64,000 nucleotides of DNA, taken from assembly GCA_037962975.1 (NCBI GenBank), contig CM075671.1, positions 44,788,501 to 44,852,500 of the forward strand, written 5' to 3'. The stretch is from Clitoria ternatea (taxonomy: Eukaryota > Streptophyta > Magnoliopsida > Fabales > Fabaceae). Shown here piece after piece: positions 35,346-47,792 of this stretch; position 1 is the first letter of the stretch; every line of letters starts with the position of its first letter. The notes beneath the pieces are model-generated. The model saw only the letters and a program-made list of their open reading frames with translations, did no database searches and had not been told where the DNA came from. The position numbers and the translations under genes are program-made.

Positions 35346-36249
35346 CGTTCACTTTTTAGCCCTGCTTCGTTGTTATGCTTTATCACCATTGTCTGGAAAG
35401 CTTGTCTCTCTGTTTGTGTGTAGTCAAACATGAACGAATATAGGTCTCTGAGTTTGTGTTTTCATTGTTGAAGCTGAACTCTGTCTTTGCTTATTTGACA
35501 TTGCCTATGACATTGCCTCTTTTTTCATGTGTTTTCATCTGTTTTCATTGTTGTGCTAAAGGGAGCAACAAGATATCTGATTAGACACGTGTTTTCATTT
35601 TTTTTCAATCTCATTGTGTTTTCATTGCTTGTGACATTGCCTGATAGGTGTAAATTTTAAAATGGAGCAACAAGATATCTGATTAGAAAATCATCAAACA
35701 CATATAGATGTAGAGCCTTACTCTAGAAATAACTACTTGAAATTATTAAATAATCTGTACATTTGATTAATATTTGAGGGACAAGTTTGCTGTAATCTTG
35801 CCTCTATATAGTAACCTCAATAGGAACTCCGAATACTGGGTTTAACATAATGAATAATTAACTACCATTATGCGGGTAGGTCATAAATTTTAAATAAAAA
35901 TAAAAATTTACTTAGAAATAATACAAGCTACACTGTTATATAGTAGTTAACTAATAATCAGAAAATTACTATAAAGCAATCAAAAATGGAATTCATCACA
36001 AGATGCCTTGTGGGAACAATGGAAATTCAACATTTCAATAATATACTATTATACTTTGGATTAATTAATAGATTATATATTACAAAATTCTAAAGGTGTA
36101 CTCTTTGACTTGTATTCTCATCCACCAGTATGAGTAGAAGATACATATGTAGATTTACTCACTATTTTAATGCCTTGATTCGACAAGTTGTGTGGAGTTG
36201 AAGTGTGATCTCTTTAAGACTATTTGAAACGGTAATCAAAACTTTTATA
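35346..36249. other. AT-rich DNA, possible CACTA interior, nothing assigned
   Basis: No ORF is seen. A few repeated TGTTTTCAT and GACATTGCCT phrases occur at 35460-35640. Confidence 0.4.
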
Positions 36250-36918
36250 TAGGGTTGTTCATCAACCGATCCGAACTGTTAAAAACCGCTCAACCGATCT
36301 AAAAACAATCGTAACCGATCAAATTGAAAACTGAAAAAACTGAAACCGCAACAAAAATCACTTTTCATGATCGGTTCGTTCGGTTTTCGGTTCCACCCTG
36401 GAAACCGAAACGAACCAAATCAAACCGCACCTTTTATATGTTCTGCATATTATTTTATAATTATGTCTAAACTGTATAGTAACACTTATTTTTTTTAATC
36501 TGTCCAGGTTAAAGGAAGAACTAGAAGACTGAAATCTTGGCAGCAACACTTAGTTTTTAATATTTATGTTGTATTTTACATTAAAACTTATTTTAGTAGT
36601 ACTTTATTTATTTTATGTTTGGGCTTGAATTGTTAAAAACTTGAGATGTTTTACATATTAATGATTCTTTCATTGCTGAGAACCTAAGATAGTTTTTGAA
36701 TTGCTATAATTATAAATTTCATTTGATTTTATAAAAAATATAATTTTAAAAAGACTGAATAAACAGATCCAATCCGAACCATATTTGATCGGTTCAGATT
36801 GGATTGGATGGTGTCATTCATTTCAATCGAACCAAACCAAACCGCAACTTAATAAAGTGATCGGATCAGGTGATATTTTGCCTTAAAATTGAACCGATCC
36901 GGACCGTGAACACCCCTA
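36250..36918. mobile_element. Non-autonomous inverted-repeat element, TAGGG(G/T)TGTTCA ends
   Basis: The left end is TAGGGTTGTTCATCAACC. The right end, reverse complemented, is TAGGGGTGTTCACGGTCC. Both lead into GATCCG(A/G)AC and further runs of CGGTTCGGTTT / AACCGAACC. About 670 bp with no coding capacity; the one short ORF inside is an artefact of the repeats. Ends of this kind are common in plant non-autonomous DNA elements. The flanking duplication is unclear, so I do not name a superfamily. Confidence 0.6.
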
Positions 36919-37260
36919 TTTTCACATTATGGTGAATAGTGAATAGTGATAACACAAGTCGCGGGAACTAATTTACCTTGGAAGCATGCTGGTCGACTTA
37001 AATATAAGCAAAATAAAGTTAAAATTAATCAACATAGATTGTTTCAAATGATAATCGATTTGATATTATTAAAATGATATTTTTGTTCTAGACTTTATGC
37101 ATATGTAAGTAGAAAACTCTTAATTAAAAGTCTTACTTATCATATTCAGATATGTGACATGAAGTAAATAAGATTCATTCCAAAGGAGGATATATGTAGG
37201 AAACAAGGAAAATTAAAATATATTAATTCATAAACCAAGAATATTATAAGGAGTGGGTAT
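36919..37260. other. AT-rich spacer, nothing assigned
   Basis: No feature recognised between the inverted-repeat element and the small copia LTR. Confidence 0.5.
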
Positions 37261-37739
37261 TGTTAGAAAATTGAAAGGAATAAACTACACAGTGAACAAA
37301 CCACTGTCTTGAAAGCAAAATTCCAGTAGACCAAAGGTGTAATATGTTGCTAGAGACGGTCCTATAGTTAACACAATCATTCACGATTGGGATGGTGCAC
37401 TTTGAATCACTCATATTGAAAACCCAATAACAATGCTTAGAAGAGAGAATAAGAGTAAGATGAAGAAAAATGAAGGATGAGAGGGGAAGTTGTGCTCTAA
37501 GATCATTTAGAAAGCAAGAGAGATGCCTTTACTTATTGGCTTTGTAGGGCTTCAAAAAGATAAGAAATAATTTTTAGGAAAATTATTTCATTTATAAATC
37601 AACAAATGTGATTAATACTTTGTCTCTCAATGGTCAGAAATCCAATAAATACAATTAATTCCTTGTTTGTCATTGTTACATAAAGGAAAAACAAATAAAA
37701 GGATAAATTATGGACATCTTACAAGTCAATATTCCAACA
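37261..37739 (-). repeat. LTR of a small decayed copia element (479 bp)
   Basis: Starts TGTTAGAAAATT and ends ATATTCCAACA, so on the minus strand it reads TGTTGGAATATT to TTTTCTAACA, with proper TG/CA termini. It lies directly downstream, in minus-strand sense, of copia RT and RNase H remnants, so it would be the 3' LTR. No second copy was found to the right. Confidence 0.55.
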
Positions 37740-40210
37740 ATCTCCGACTACTAACTTAGCAAGATAAAGAAAAGAATTTGTAAAGCAAAGAAAATTGACT
37801 TTTTTGCTTAAGTGTTAATGTCCAAAAGATTTAATTAACATGTAGTAAAGTAAGGCAACACCTTTCGTTCAAAAAGTGAATTGCTCTTGAACTAGTTGAG
37901 CTAGGCTCACTACATACACTACAACTTTAAAATATAAGGAATTCGCAATACAACATATAATATTGAAAGGCGTTTTCTCAACCTTGGGAAACATACAAGT
38001 GTTTTAGAAAGATTGCCTAAGTTTTTTTTTATAGAAGGTGGCTTATATCATCTAACATCATGTAAACAATGCATCTCATAAGCATTAAGTGCATCTCATA
38101 AAGAACTTTGGTGAGTAAACTTTATTAATTATTTGAAATTACACAAAGTGTGTCTCACTAACACTTTTTTGAAAGATAAATTGAGTGAGTCTCACTAGCA
38201 CTTTTCTCAAAAGCACATCAAGTACGTCTCATTGGCACTTTTCTTAAAGATACATCAAGTGCCTTTCATAAGTACCACCATTACGGCTATGTATCACTCA
38301 AATCAAGTATTACTTTATGTTAGAAGAATTGGAATGTAATGCATCAGACTAATCATATGGCTTAGTTTGACCAAAAAAATAGGTATTCACCATATTTTCC
38401 TCATACTCAAAGCTTAAGGTATCCCTTGACATTTATATCACAACTCCCTTGGTTAATCTTTTAGAAAGAGGACCAATAAAATTTGTTTCACTTTTTACAT
38501 AATTTAATTACATCAGTCTTTTTTAATTTCTTTACAACATGTCTAACACATATGTGCTTTTTTTATCCTCATTATATGTACTATTATGTATACTTCCAAG
38601 AAAAAGTGAATACATATCCACTAGCGGAGCTTACCTTATCATTTTCTAAAACTTAATTAGCATCACATTAAGAAACCTTCTAACACGAAATGAAATTTTT
38701 TAAAAAATGTAGACTCCAATTAATACTACCTTTCAAATATTTAAAAAAAGATGATATAAAACATTCCAATATCCACCACTAGGATTTTAGGTATAACAAC
38801 TTAACTTGCTCATAGCATGTGCAATTTGTAGCTTGGTGTAGTTCATTAGAAACATAACACTACAATAATTGAGATAGCATCATGATTCTTTTCTATGTAG
38901 TGTGTGATTGATTCATGAAAAAGATCCATTCTCAATTTTTAATCTTTATTCCCAGAATCACATTAGCTTCTCTCATATGTTTTGTTTCAAATTTAGAACA
39001 CAAAAAGATTTATTCTGGTCTATCACATTAAAAGAACTCTAAAAATCAAATATATTAACAACATATAAACATGTTATCACGTGGTCATATTCTAACAGTT
39101 TCAAACACACACACGTATAAGAGAAATTAACAACAAAACCATGTTCAATTAATGTATTCTTGAACTTCTCATACCATTATTTTGGTTCATATACATTTTT
39201 TCATGTATATCCCATTTAAGAAATTCAATTTTTACATCCTATGATGTATGAGCAAATTATATATAACATCCAAAGCAATCAAGGTTCTAAAAAAGATACT
39301 TTTATGACTATTGACTATGTATCAAAGAAAATTATACCCTATGATATGAATCAAAAAGGGAAACTTAATTATTAAACAAAATAAATTTTTCATATATTTT
39401 ACATTTTCATATTTATTTTTAAATATATGTTTTAGATGTCTTTTAGTTTTCTTTAGGTGGTTTTTAATATTTTTAATAGTTTTTAGGCCATTATAATAGT
39501 TAATGAGAGTCTATTTCAAGTTTTAATATTAGAGAATAATGGGAATTAATTTCCTTTAGGATTTGAATAGTTTTTTAAAGCTTATAAACAGGATCTTATC
39601 TTATGTAAAACAAAGAAATCAAGTTAAGTTCAAGTAAATTTGAATTTTCTATTTTATAAGAGTTTTTTTTAGGTTCTTGAATGAACTAATCTTTGATCTT
39701 ATTAATAATTTTTATTCTTGTAGTAATCTTTAGGCTTATTAATCTTTAATTATGGCGTATTCCTTTCATGACTTATCAGTCACATTTTCATCTATTTTTT
39801 GATTGCAACATCAATATCCTTCTTTAAATCTTTTACCCAAAAAAATATCACTTTCTCAAAGTGAATTTCGAGGCGATCCCTTGCATTCGTGTCACCATGT
39901 TTTTGTGTCAAACCTTGAATAGCCATCTTTGCTTTAAGATTTTCAAGAGAACCATCAATTCTCATTTTCTTTTAGAAAATTCAATTAGTACATATTGGTT
40001 TCATACATGCAGGTAAATCAACAAGTTTCCATGCATGATTACTTATTGTTGAATCTATTTCACATTTAATAGTTTCATTCCAAATGGACGCATCTAGTGA
40101 TTTTATTACATCACCATGTATTTTCAAATATGTTTCTAACATATACAACAATAAATTAAATCTTCGAATAACATTTTCAACATCCCTAATTTTAGTTAGA
40201 AAAAAGTTTT
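37740..40210 (-). pseudogene. Decayed copia pol (RT and RNase H), minus strand
   Basis: Minus-strand translation gives scattered copia blocks. Near 40080-39990 there is a WNETIKCEIDSTISNHAWKL-like stretch followed by LVDLPA. Near 39245-39170 DVKIEFLKWDIHEKMYM corresponds to the MDVKTAFLNGDLHEEVYM block. Near 38840-38700 a TKLQIAHAMSKLS-like stretch corresponds to TRPDIAYAVSKLSRY. Many stops and shifts separate them. It resembles non-Sirevirus copia lineages (Ivana/Oryco or Ale type). gag and the 5' LTR are missing. Confidence 0.6.
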
Positions 40211-40386
40211 AAAATTGTGTCCAAAACTAGATTTGGTATTCTGCCTTTTACTTCTCAGTTCAACCACATTAGAGCTAGAAGCTATCATTTCAGAACTAAT
40301 AGCATTTACAGAAAAGACATGGACACAAAAATATTCATAAGTCTTAAGTCTGACGTTGATCCTTTTTAAGTTTGGTATTTCTACTT

Positions 40387-42030
40387 TGTTGAGAACAAGT
40401 TTGGTTGAGTTATTGGACCAGACCCCAGACTACGTTATTATATCCAGACCCTAGAATTTGCTAATAACATACATCAGGGCACTTAAACTAAATGAAGTCT
40501 ACTTGTGTGATCTAACCTATTTATTTAAGTGTTTCATGAATTATATACTAAGTGCACAAGCTACAAGTGATACAGGGAGTCCATAAAATCAAAAGTCTGA
40601 TTCAAGAATTTTTAATCATATGAATCAACTCAATCAAACTAACCTTGGAGTCCTTAAGTGATAGGCCACCGAAAAGGCAAATGCATTTGTTGGTATAAGT
40701 AGTACGAATTAATTCCTTTAAGCTATCCTCAACTATATAGTCCTATACCTATACAGTCTTTGGATCCCTCTCATTCTGGTATTTCATTCATGTGTCCGTC
40801 CTACTAAAAGCCTACCAGGAGTTGCTCCTTGTCCGTGCCTATACACTGGTGATCACTCCCTGCCGTTAACAGTGTCTGGGATGTCATATTCCCCATTAGA
40901 AGCTTGCCAGGAGCTGCTCCTTGTCCATGCCCATGCATCGACGATCTCTCCCTGTCCTCAATAGTGTCAGGATGTCACATTATCAAGAAGAATATACTTA
41001 TCATCAAAAGGGACAAGAGACAAATTAGTAGAGCAGCCAATACATTTTTTCAAAGATCTCAACGTAACAACTCTGTGTATTTTCAGAAAAGTTGAACCAA
41101 GTCAGCTTTTGTGTCAAATTAAATCAGAAGAATTACAATGTTGATTTCTCCATGATTACTAGAAGAAATAAAGCCAACAATTAGCTTTATTCTTTGAAGA
41201 TATCAAGGAACACCTTATTCATGCAAGTGTTAAAGATCCTAGCTACTATACTTTTGGACATCTCCTCAGTTTATTAAAAGTCTGGTACCTGTGCTCAAAG
41301 CAAACTCCTTCTAAGGATTTCCAACGTTTATATTTCTTTTCTAGATCAGCAATGGTCATCTCATATCACCTATATATTCTTGGAGAAGTTCTGTTTCAAA
41401 AAAATATATAGAAGAGAAGCCTATCAAGAATACTTAGTCCTTGTGATCAAACTTTCTCCAATCTCTTCCTAGTTCTTCAAAGACAAAGACCTTCTTTATT
41501 ATTCTACTTCTAGTAAACCTTGGTCTCTTGTCTTTCTTAACTTAGTGTATTTATTCCTCATTGTATATCCTTTATAGACTAGGTTCTGTGAGAAACCTTA
41601 CACACTTTCATTAAAATCAATTATTGTGTAAAAGTCTAGTGAGCTGCCAGCTTTTAGTTTCATTGGGAAATAGTTATGGCCTGAAGAGGCTTTTGAAAGA
41701 ATACTTGGGTTGTTGAGCTAGGGGTGGCTTATTGAAAGAAGACCTGGATTTAAGTTAAGAGTGGCTGGAGTCAAGAAAACTTGTGACACTAATCTGGTGC
41801 TGTTATTGTAAAAGAGATTTTACAATAGTGGAAATCCTTCAAGTTAGAAGGGATTGGATGTAGCTTCTATATTGGAAGCGAACCAGTATAAACTCTTGAT
41901 ATTCCCTCTTCTCCTCACATTCCTTCTTGCAATTGTTTTATAAAAGTCTAATTACTTGCGCATTAAAGGTTCAACTTTTCACAAAAGAGTTTAAGACTTA
42001 TTTAACCTCCCTTCTAAGTCTGACTCTGAA
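40387..42030 (+). repeat. Probable degraded copia LTR
   Basis: The stretch 41580-42010 has phrases common in plant copia LTR ends: GTGAGAAACCTTACACAC, TTACAATAGTGGAAATCC, GGATTGGATGTAGCTTC, GAACCAGTATAAACTC and ACTTGCGCATTAAA. The left boundary near TGTTGAGAAC (about 40387) is a guess. It may be a solo LTR. It contains the duplication at 40803-40985. No adjacent coding region was recognised. Confidence 0.35.
40803..40985. repeat. Degenerate tandem duplication (unit about 91 bp)
   Basis: AGCCTACCAGGAGTTGCTCC near 40809 and AGCTTGCCAGGAGCTGCTCC near 40900 each lead into TTGTCCRTGCC..., CTCCCTG and AGTGTC..GGATGTCA. The two units are about 80% alike. They sit inside the LTR-like stretch. Confidence 0.7.
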
Positions 42031-43259
42031 CCATCATACTTTTTATAAATATCCCTACACTTTTTGAGAATACTTAAATTATGAGAAGAATCTTCTCACA
42101 TCTCATGGGTTGATTATATTATTTTTGTGAGATTCTTTAGTGTGTAAATAAATTGCTATTAAAATTATTTTTTCCTACATGCAAACAAAATACTAGAAAT
42201 AATCAACATAAAATATATAATGCATTATGTCATTTTTCTCATAAAGACCATAAGTCTAATACATAATTCAACATAAAATTTCATCGCTATGATAAGATTT
42301 TCTATACAAGTTGTCATAAACTTGTCACATAGATCAATGATATGTTGGATATTTTATGATATTTCAAAAAAATGATTTGGGAGTTTAAGAAATGGATTTC
42401 TTTTAAATGGTCATTACAAGATTATTCCATTATTTTTTAATGATCATTTAATTATTTATAATAGATTGATTTGGTTTAATTACAAATTAAATTCTAATTA
42501 TATGATTTTATTGCCTATAATTATTGTTTTCTTTTATTTAAATTTTCCTTTATAAAAATTTCCTATATTTAAGTCAATTTTGATAGAATACTGACTAACT
42601 CTTGATTTCTTTCTACCTATATGGGTCATGATACCTTGCTAGTCTTGATTCCTACTCTCTTTAGAGAAGAAAAGGTTGTTCAATCCTAAAGCCATGTCTA
42701 GATAAAGTGTGAGTGTCACATCTCAGCTTATGAGAATTCTAACGATCCTATGAAATTTTTCAATAATCTTAGGGTTTTGTCTAGTTTCCTTAATACCCCT
42801 GATGGCTCACTCCTCTATTTTCACACACAATAAGTTCATGGTGTGGTACTATGATGAATTTTGAGATCTGTGACATGCTCAACCATGACACCATATCAAT
42901 GCTTCTCACACATGAAGATTTCGATCTTGAACTTATTCAGATAAGTTTATTAAATTTTTTTCTCATCTCTCTTAATTATATATTTTGATGGCCAAAATGA
43001 ATGCTAATCACCTAGTATTAAATTTGATATTTTGCAAATGGAGATATACATGATTAAATTGGTTAATATAATTCTATTTGATAAGCTCTTTGAATGGTGT
43101 GGTTTGCGGTTAAATTAAATATCAACATGATCTTGCAATTCTTCCAGTTCAATATCTTGCGTATGATTAAATAAAGTTAGTATTATTCTTAAAAAGTACA
43201 TGTAGGTTTGTCATTTATTTTGTTTTAGAAGAGTATAGTTGAATTGGTCTAGGTCGGGG
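42031..43259. other. AT-rich intergenic DNA, nothing assigned
   Basis: No ORF, terminus or RNA gene recognised in these 1.2 kb. Confidence 0.5.
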
Positions 43260-44310
43260 TGTACGATCCAATGTAGTAACCAACCCTCAGATTATGTTAT
43301 TTGTGCCTGTATTACACCGGTCCAGTGAGGATTCAGTATTATATCTTCTACTCCAGTCGGGAAACAGGAGTCTTAGAGTGATCCTTTAAGAAATATCACC
43401 AACCTCACACGTTGTGGGGCAAAAGGGGGTGTCACCTACGACACTACGATGCTCAAGTCAGTGAGATAATAAAAGAGAATGTAAGAGCTTAAGTGTAAGT
43501 TAGAGTAAGAATGCTCTACCTTTTCATTATGGATTTGTAGGTTTTTATACCTTAGAGCAACGGAAGAGTCATTTTGAGTTAGTAAGCTTTCTGTACATAG
43601 TGTCAGTACGATTTTGATCTTTATAGAAAGTCTAACGCACGACAGGAATGCTACCTAACGACTGTACATTCCTATCAGTCACTTTGCAGATTACTTTCTA
43701 GCATGCAATTGCATAAGTCAACTCTGATATACCGGTATAGAGAAAATGACTCATACCGGTATCAAATCATAAGTCTTATGTGAAATGCTGGAAGCCGGTA
43801 TTAGATTATAATATTATGTGAGATGTCAGTCTTGCATAATGACTTTAGGTCAAATTACCTTTTTGCCCATAGACTGGTATTAAGACTGGATTATTTGCCT
43901 CCCATCTTGTTTGATGGACCATACCGATTGCTCAAATGAGCCATACTGTCACTCATTTATTTACTTTTAAACTGAAACACAACATTGCGGGAGTTATGCT
44001 AATCATTATGCGATGGTTAGCCTTCAATCAACCTGCGATAGTTACATTTCAATCAACGTGTGGCAATTACTTTTTGGACATGGGCCTTGAAAATTTAAAT
44101 TAACACGAGCCATTAATTTCAAATTGAGTCATCATTATGCTTGCCCTCAGCCACGCCTGTAAAATGTGGTTCAGGAAGGCTCTTGAGGCACTTACTCTTA
44201 TTTTTATACTGAAACCATGCCGAAATCATGAGTGAACTTCAAAATTTATAGCATTCTCAAATCTCAGTGCATTGAAAGCTCGTCTTTTTCGTGTCCTATA
44301 GGAGTCTTCA
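43260..44310 (-). repeat. Tat-like 3' LTR (about 1051 bp)
   Basis: Starts TGTACGATCC and ends GGAGTCTTCA, so on the minus strand it runs TGAAGACTCC to GGATCGTACA. The next bases to the right, read on the minus strand, are a purine tract AGTGGGGAAAGAT. The interior phrases (TGTGGGGCAAAAGGGGG, GATGCTCAAGTCAGTGAG) are familiar from Tat-lineage LTRs. No partner LTR is in the window, so the borders are provisional. Confidence 0.5.
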
Positions 44311-44323
44311 ATCTTTCCCCACT
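44311..44323 (-). other. Tat-like polypurine tract
   Basis: AGTGGGGAAAGAT on the minus strand abuts the proposed LTR start at 44310. Confidence 0.45.
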
Positions 44324-44421
44324 AAACTTAGGTAGCCATCCTCAAACCTTTCCCGTACATTTTTAGTATTTGCTTTTATTTGTTTGAGAGAAAATGAGAA
44401 CATGGGGAGGATAGGGGGTTA

Positions 44422-46333
44422 TTGTGGTGGTCGTATCATTGTAGGGCCACTGAGACGAGGAGACAGAAAGGAAAGGCCTTTTTAGAGTCTTACGGTGACT
44501 CTTGGGTCACTGGGGTTTTTAAGGGAGGAAACAATGCTGAACGATATCTTTCTGATGATGTAGTCTTTTACAATAATATAGGAGGGGTGAAACACGTGAT
44601 TGCCACGATGACCACTAAAGAAGGTGAGTCTAAAGTTGTGAAGACCATCCCAGTTGTTCAAATGTGATCACTCATCGCATCAACTGGGTAAGGTTGAAGT
44701 CTGAGAAGCCATATGTCTAGGTGCAAAAGGAAATCTTGAACACCACTTCCCGCCATGCTAGGAAGAATGGGGGAGGGATGGAGCCTAAGTTCCCTGTTTT
44801 CTCTGAGGAAAAATATAGAAAATGGTATACTATTTTGGAACCCTGTCCAACGGACCGCGTCTACCGCATACTTAAGGATGATAGGATGATCTTCATGTAC
44901 GACATCCTTTTTTCACACCTCAGCATTTGATTCCCATTGACGGAGTTCGAGATGGGGGTACTACATTTCTTGGATTGTGCCTCTACCCAGCTGCACCCAA
45001 ATGGATGAGGTTTGGTATGCAGTCAGGAGGTGCTTGGGGAGCTCTTTAATTTCATGCCCACCATGGCGCTATTCTTCTACTACTTTTGAGTCTTGCGTAG
45101 GAGCAACAAGAACGATAACCTAAGCTTTGTCATACTTCGGTGTGATTCTAAAATAATGAATTTTGAAGCCTTTATTGAGTCTGGCAAGATAGAGGGAGGC
45201 AGCTTCAAAAAATCCTTCTTTAAAATTTTGGTGAACCCCAACAACCATGTTCTGGGAGAGTGAGGACGGGTTCAATAAATTCCCAATGTCATGGACACAC
45301 GAACACTTTTTACTGATCGGGGTGACATACTACATCGATGAAAGTGAGTTGTCTCTGCTTCAATTGAAGTAATTGGTTCCATGCACGGATGTTCCCCCAC
45401 CAAGAAATTCTCCTACAAATGCCTCCTAGGATCAAGGGCACAATAGGAGGCTTACTTATGTAGCCTAAGTTCCCTGTTTTCTCTGAGGAAAAATATAGAA
45501 AATGGTATACTATTTTGGAACCCTGTCCAACGGACCGCGTCTACCGCATACTTAAGGATGATAGGATGATCTTCATGTACGACATCCTTTTTTCACACCT
45601 CAGCATTTGATTCCCATTGACGGAGTTCGAGATGGGGGTACTACATTTCTTGGATTGTGCCTCTACCCAGCTGCACCCAAATGGATGAGGTTTGGTATGC
45701 AGTCAGGAGGTGCTTGGGGAGCTCTTTAATTTCATGCCCACCATGGCGCTATTCTTCTACTACTTTTGAGTCTTGCGTAGGAGCAACAAGAACGATAACC
45801 TAAGCTTTGTCATACTTCGGTGTGATTCTAAAATAATGAATTTTGAAGCCTTTATTGAGTCTGGCAAGATAGAGGGAGGCAGCTTCAAAAAATCCTTCTT
45901 TAAAATTTTGGTGAACCCCAACAACCATGTTCTGGGAGAGTGAGGACGGGTTCAATAAATTCCCAATGTCATGGACACACGAACACTTTTTACTGATCGG
46001 GGTGACATACTACATCGATGAAAGTGAGTTGTCTCTGCTTCAATTGAAGTAATTGGTTCCATGCACGGATGTTCCCCCACCAAGAAATTCTCCTACAAAT
46101 GCCTCCTAGGATCAAGGGCACAATAGGAGGCTTACTTATGTACCAACCTTCATTTTTGGCAGAACAAATTGAAACCTGCAAAGCCATGAATCAATTGAAG
46201 AAACTACAGGTAGAGATAGAGGCTGCAGGCACTAAAAATCTGATTTAACCGAAGAAGACTGCTCTAAAGGCTAAAGTCAAAACCATTACCTTCCCTGTGT
46301 AAGAAGTCAGGGATATCCCTCTACTTGAAGGTC
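44422..46333 (+). pseudogene. Antisense ORF of Tat-like element, N-terminal part, broken and duplicated
   Basis: Plus-strand protein remnant. From about 44726 it reads EPKFPVFSEEKYRKWY and ILKDDRMIFMYDILF. A stop follows, then PLTEFEMGVLHFLDCAS, TQLHPNG and MPTMALFFYYF. This resembles the 'putative gypsy type transposon' family (PF04195-like; PLTDFE..VL, SQLHPN.W). The segment 44782-45461 is repeated exactly at 45462-46141. The tail near 46150 (FLAEQIETCKAMNQLKKLQVE) is coiled-coil-like. S2 interrupts at 46334. The family call is from memory of the motif pattern. The short open stretch 44422-44667 is not recognised. Confidence 0.6.
44782..46142. repeat. Exact tandem duplication, period 680 bp
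   Basis: Positions 44782-45462 match 45462-46142 base for base as far as I can read. The match ends abruptly on both sides (44781 G versus 45461 T; 45463 G versus 46143 C), with one base of overlap at the junction. No interspersed-repeat terminus lies at the junction. Confidence 0.95.
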
Positions 46334-46338
46334 CAACA
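46334..46338. repeat. S2 target-site duplication, left copy (CAACA)
   Basis: CAACA precedes the LTR start TGTGTTTGAATATG and is repeated at 56211-56215. Confidence 0.93.
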
Positions 46339-46457
46339 TGTGTTTGAATATGTATACAGGCTCAAGGATGTTCAAAGATTTTGATAATGACAAGCACTCT
46401 TGAAGAAATCTGTGCAAAAACAAAGATATGGAATCAGGTGCTAAGTAACAGCGAAGC

Positions 46458-46862
46458 TAATCGATTAGGTCACTTATGCTAATCGATTAGGAACACTCTG
46501 TTTTGGAAGAAATTGATTCAGGCAATGAACTAATCGATTATGGAAATGAATCTAATCGATTATGAAGCTACTGGATTTAAACTAATCGACTACTAATTTG
46601 ATGTAATCGATTACAACTGCCAAAAATAAGATTAAATGTATCAGGTATATTTGCTAATCGATTAAGGGAAGTTGCACAATCGATTAGGAGGCTACTGGAA
46701 TTAAGGTAATCGATTACAAGACATGCTAATCGATTAGGAAGTTGCGAAATCAAATTAAATGCATCAGGTACAGATGCTAATCGATTACAGGAAATGAAAT
46801 AATCGATTATGGACTCTCTGACTTGAAGCTAATCGATTACAACGCGAGGGTGTAATCGATTA
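46458..46862 (+). repeat. TAATCGATTA palindrome array in S2 U3 (5' LTR)
   Basis: TAATCGATTA or one-to-three-base variants start at 46458, 46480, 46510, 46531, 46553, 46583, 46604, 46655, 46677, 46707, 46727, 46778, 46800, 46830 and 46853. The gaps are 22, 30, 21, 22, 30, 21, 51, 22, 30, 20, 51, 22, 30 and 23. Some 30-bp gaps contain CTCTGTTTT or a TACTGGATTT-like relative. The last site is 128 bp upstream of the TATA box. Confidence 0.95.
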
Positions 46863-46980
46863 CACTAGTGGAAAAACACATTTAAGTGGGAAACCAGCTC
46901 ATGTCTCCACCATTCTTCGAAATTCCACTAAGTGCAACGGCTAGGAAGAAGAAGGGCACACCTCAACACCTCAATTAGCT

Positions 46981-46990
46981 CTATAAATTG
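46981..46990 (+). promoter_or_regulatory. TATA box of S2 LTR promoter
   Basis: CTATAAATTG in U3. The copy in the 3' LTR is at about 55458. It would start the genomic RNA about 30 bp downstream, ahead of gag at 47793. Confidence 0.7.
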
Positions 46991-47738
46991 AAGAGAAACA
47001 CAAGCACAAAACACACCAAGAAGCTACAAATCTTTTACTCTATTTTGTGCTTTGTAAGCCCTATTTCTTGTATCTTGAATTTCATTTGTATATCCTCTCA
47101 TCTTGAGAGATTAGAAAGTTTGTGAGCTATCATTGTCTATTCACTCTATTAAGAGAGTCATTCACTTGTAAACACTTCAAAAACACAAGAGATTTTCACT
47201 CTAGGTTGAGTGGTCACAAAGGTTGAGGTTCAACCTTTGGGTATTGAGAGTTTGAGAGATTGGGTGGGTTGCCCTAGTGCTAGTGAGGATTGAGTTCTTG
47301 AGTGTGGGACACTAGGAAGCTGCAATTACTCATAGCTTGTATCTCTAAACTTCAATAGTGGAAATCCTCTAAGTGGGTTGCTTAGAGGCGAGACGTACAC
47401 CGGTTTGGGTGGAACTCATTACATCGGTTTGCAAGCTTCTCTTCCTTACTCTTTACTTTCATATACTGTATATTGATTGATTGGTATTGATTGCTTGTGA
47501 AGTTCATACTTGAATTTGCTTAATTTGTTATACTTCAAAAGCTGCCTACCAAGTGTTTGCTAAATTGCCTTAGCAATATTTTCCATTGTAGTGCTTTGCA
47601 TATTTCCCTTTACTTAATTTCACTTGCATATTCTCATAAACTTGGTTATAAAAATCAATTTCAAAGGCATTCCAATCAAAAGTTTTATAACTTAATTCAC
47701 CCCCCCCTCTTGAGTATTGAGGCCACTTGAACAACAAG

Positions 47739-47753
47739 TGGTATCAGAGCTTG
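47739..47753 (+). other. S2 primer-binding site (initiator Met tRNA)
   Basis: TGGTATCAGAGCTTG, two bases after the LTR, complementary to the 3' end of plant initiator methionine tRNA over 15 bases. Confidence 0.96.
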
Positions 47754-47792
47754 ACTCTTGGTAGATCAAGCTTAACAGCTTCAAGAGACTAA

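Larger units (their letters stand above)
46339..47736 (+). repeat. S2 5' LTR (1398 bp)
   Basis: TGTGTTTGAATATG to GGCCACTTGAACAACA. Nearly identical to 54816-56210. The U3 holds the palindrome array (46458-46862) and a TATA box (46981). The 3' end holds the C-run ACCCCCCCCTCTTGAG. Confidence 0.97.
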
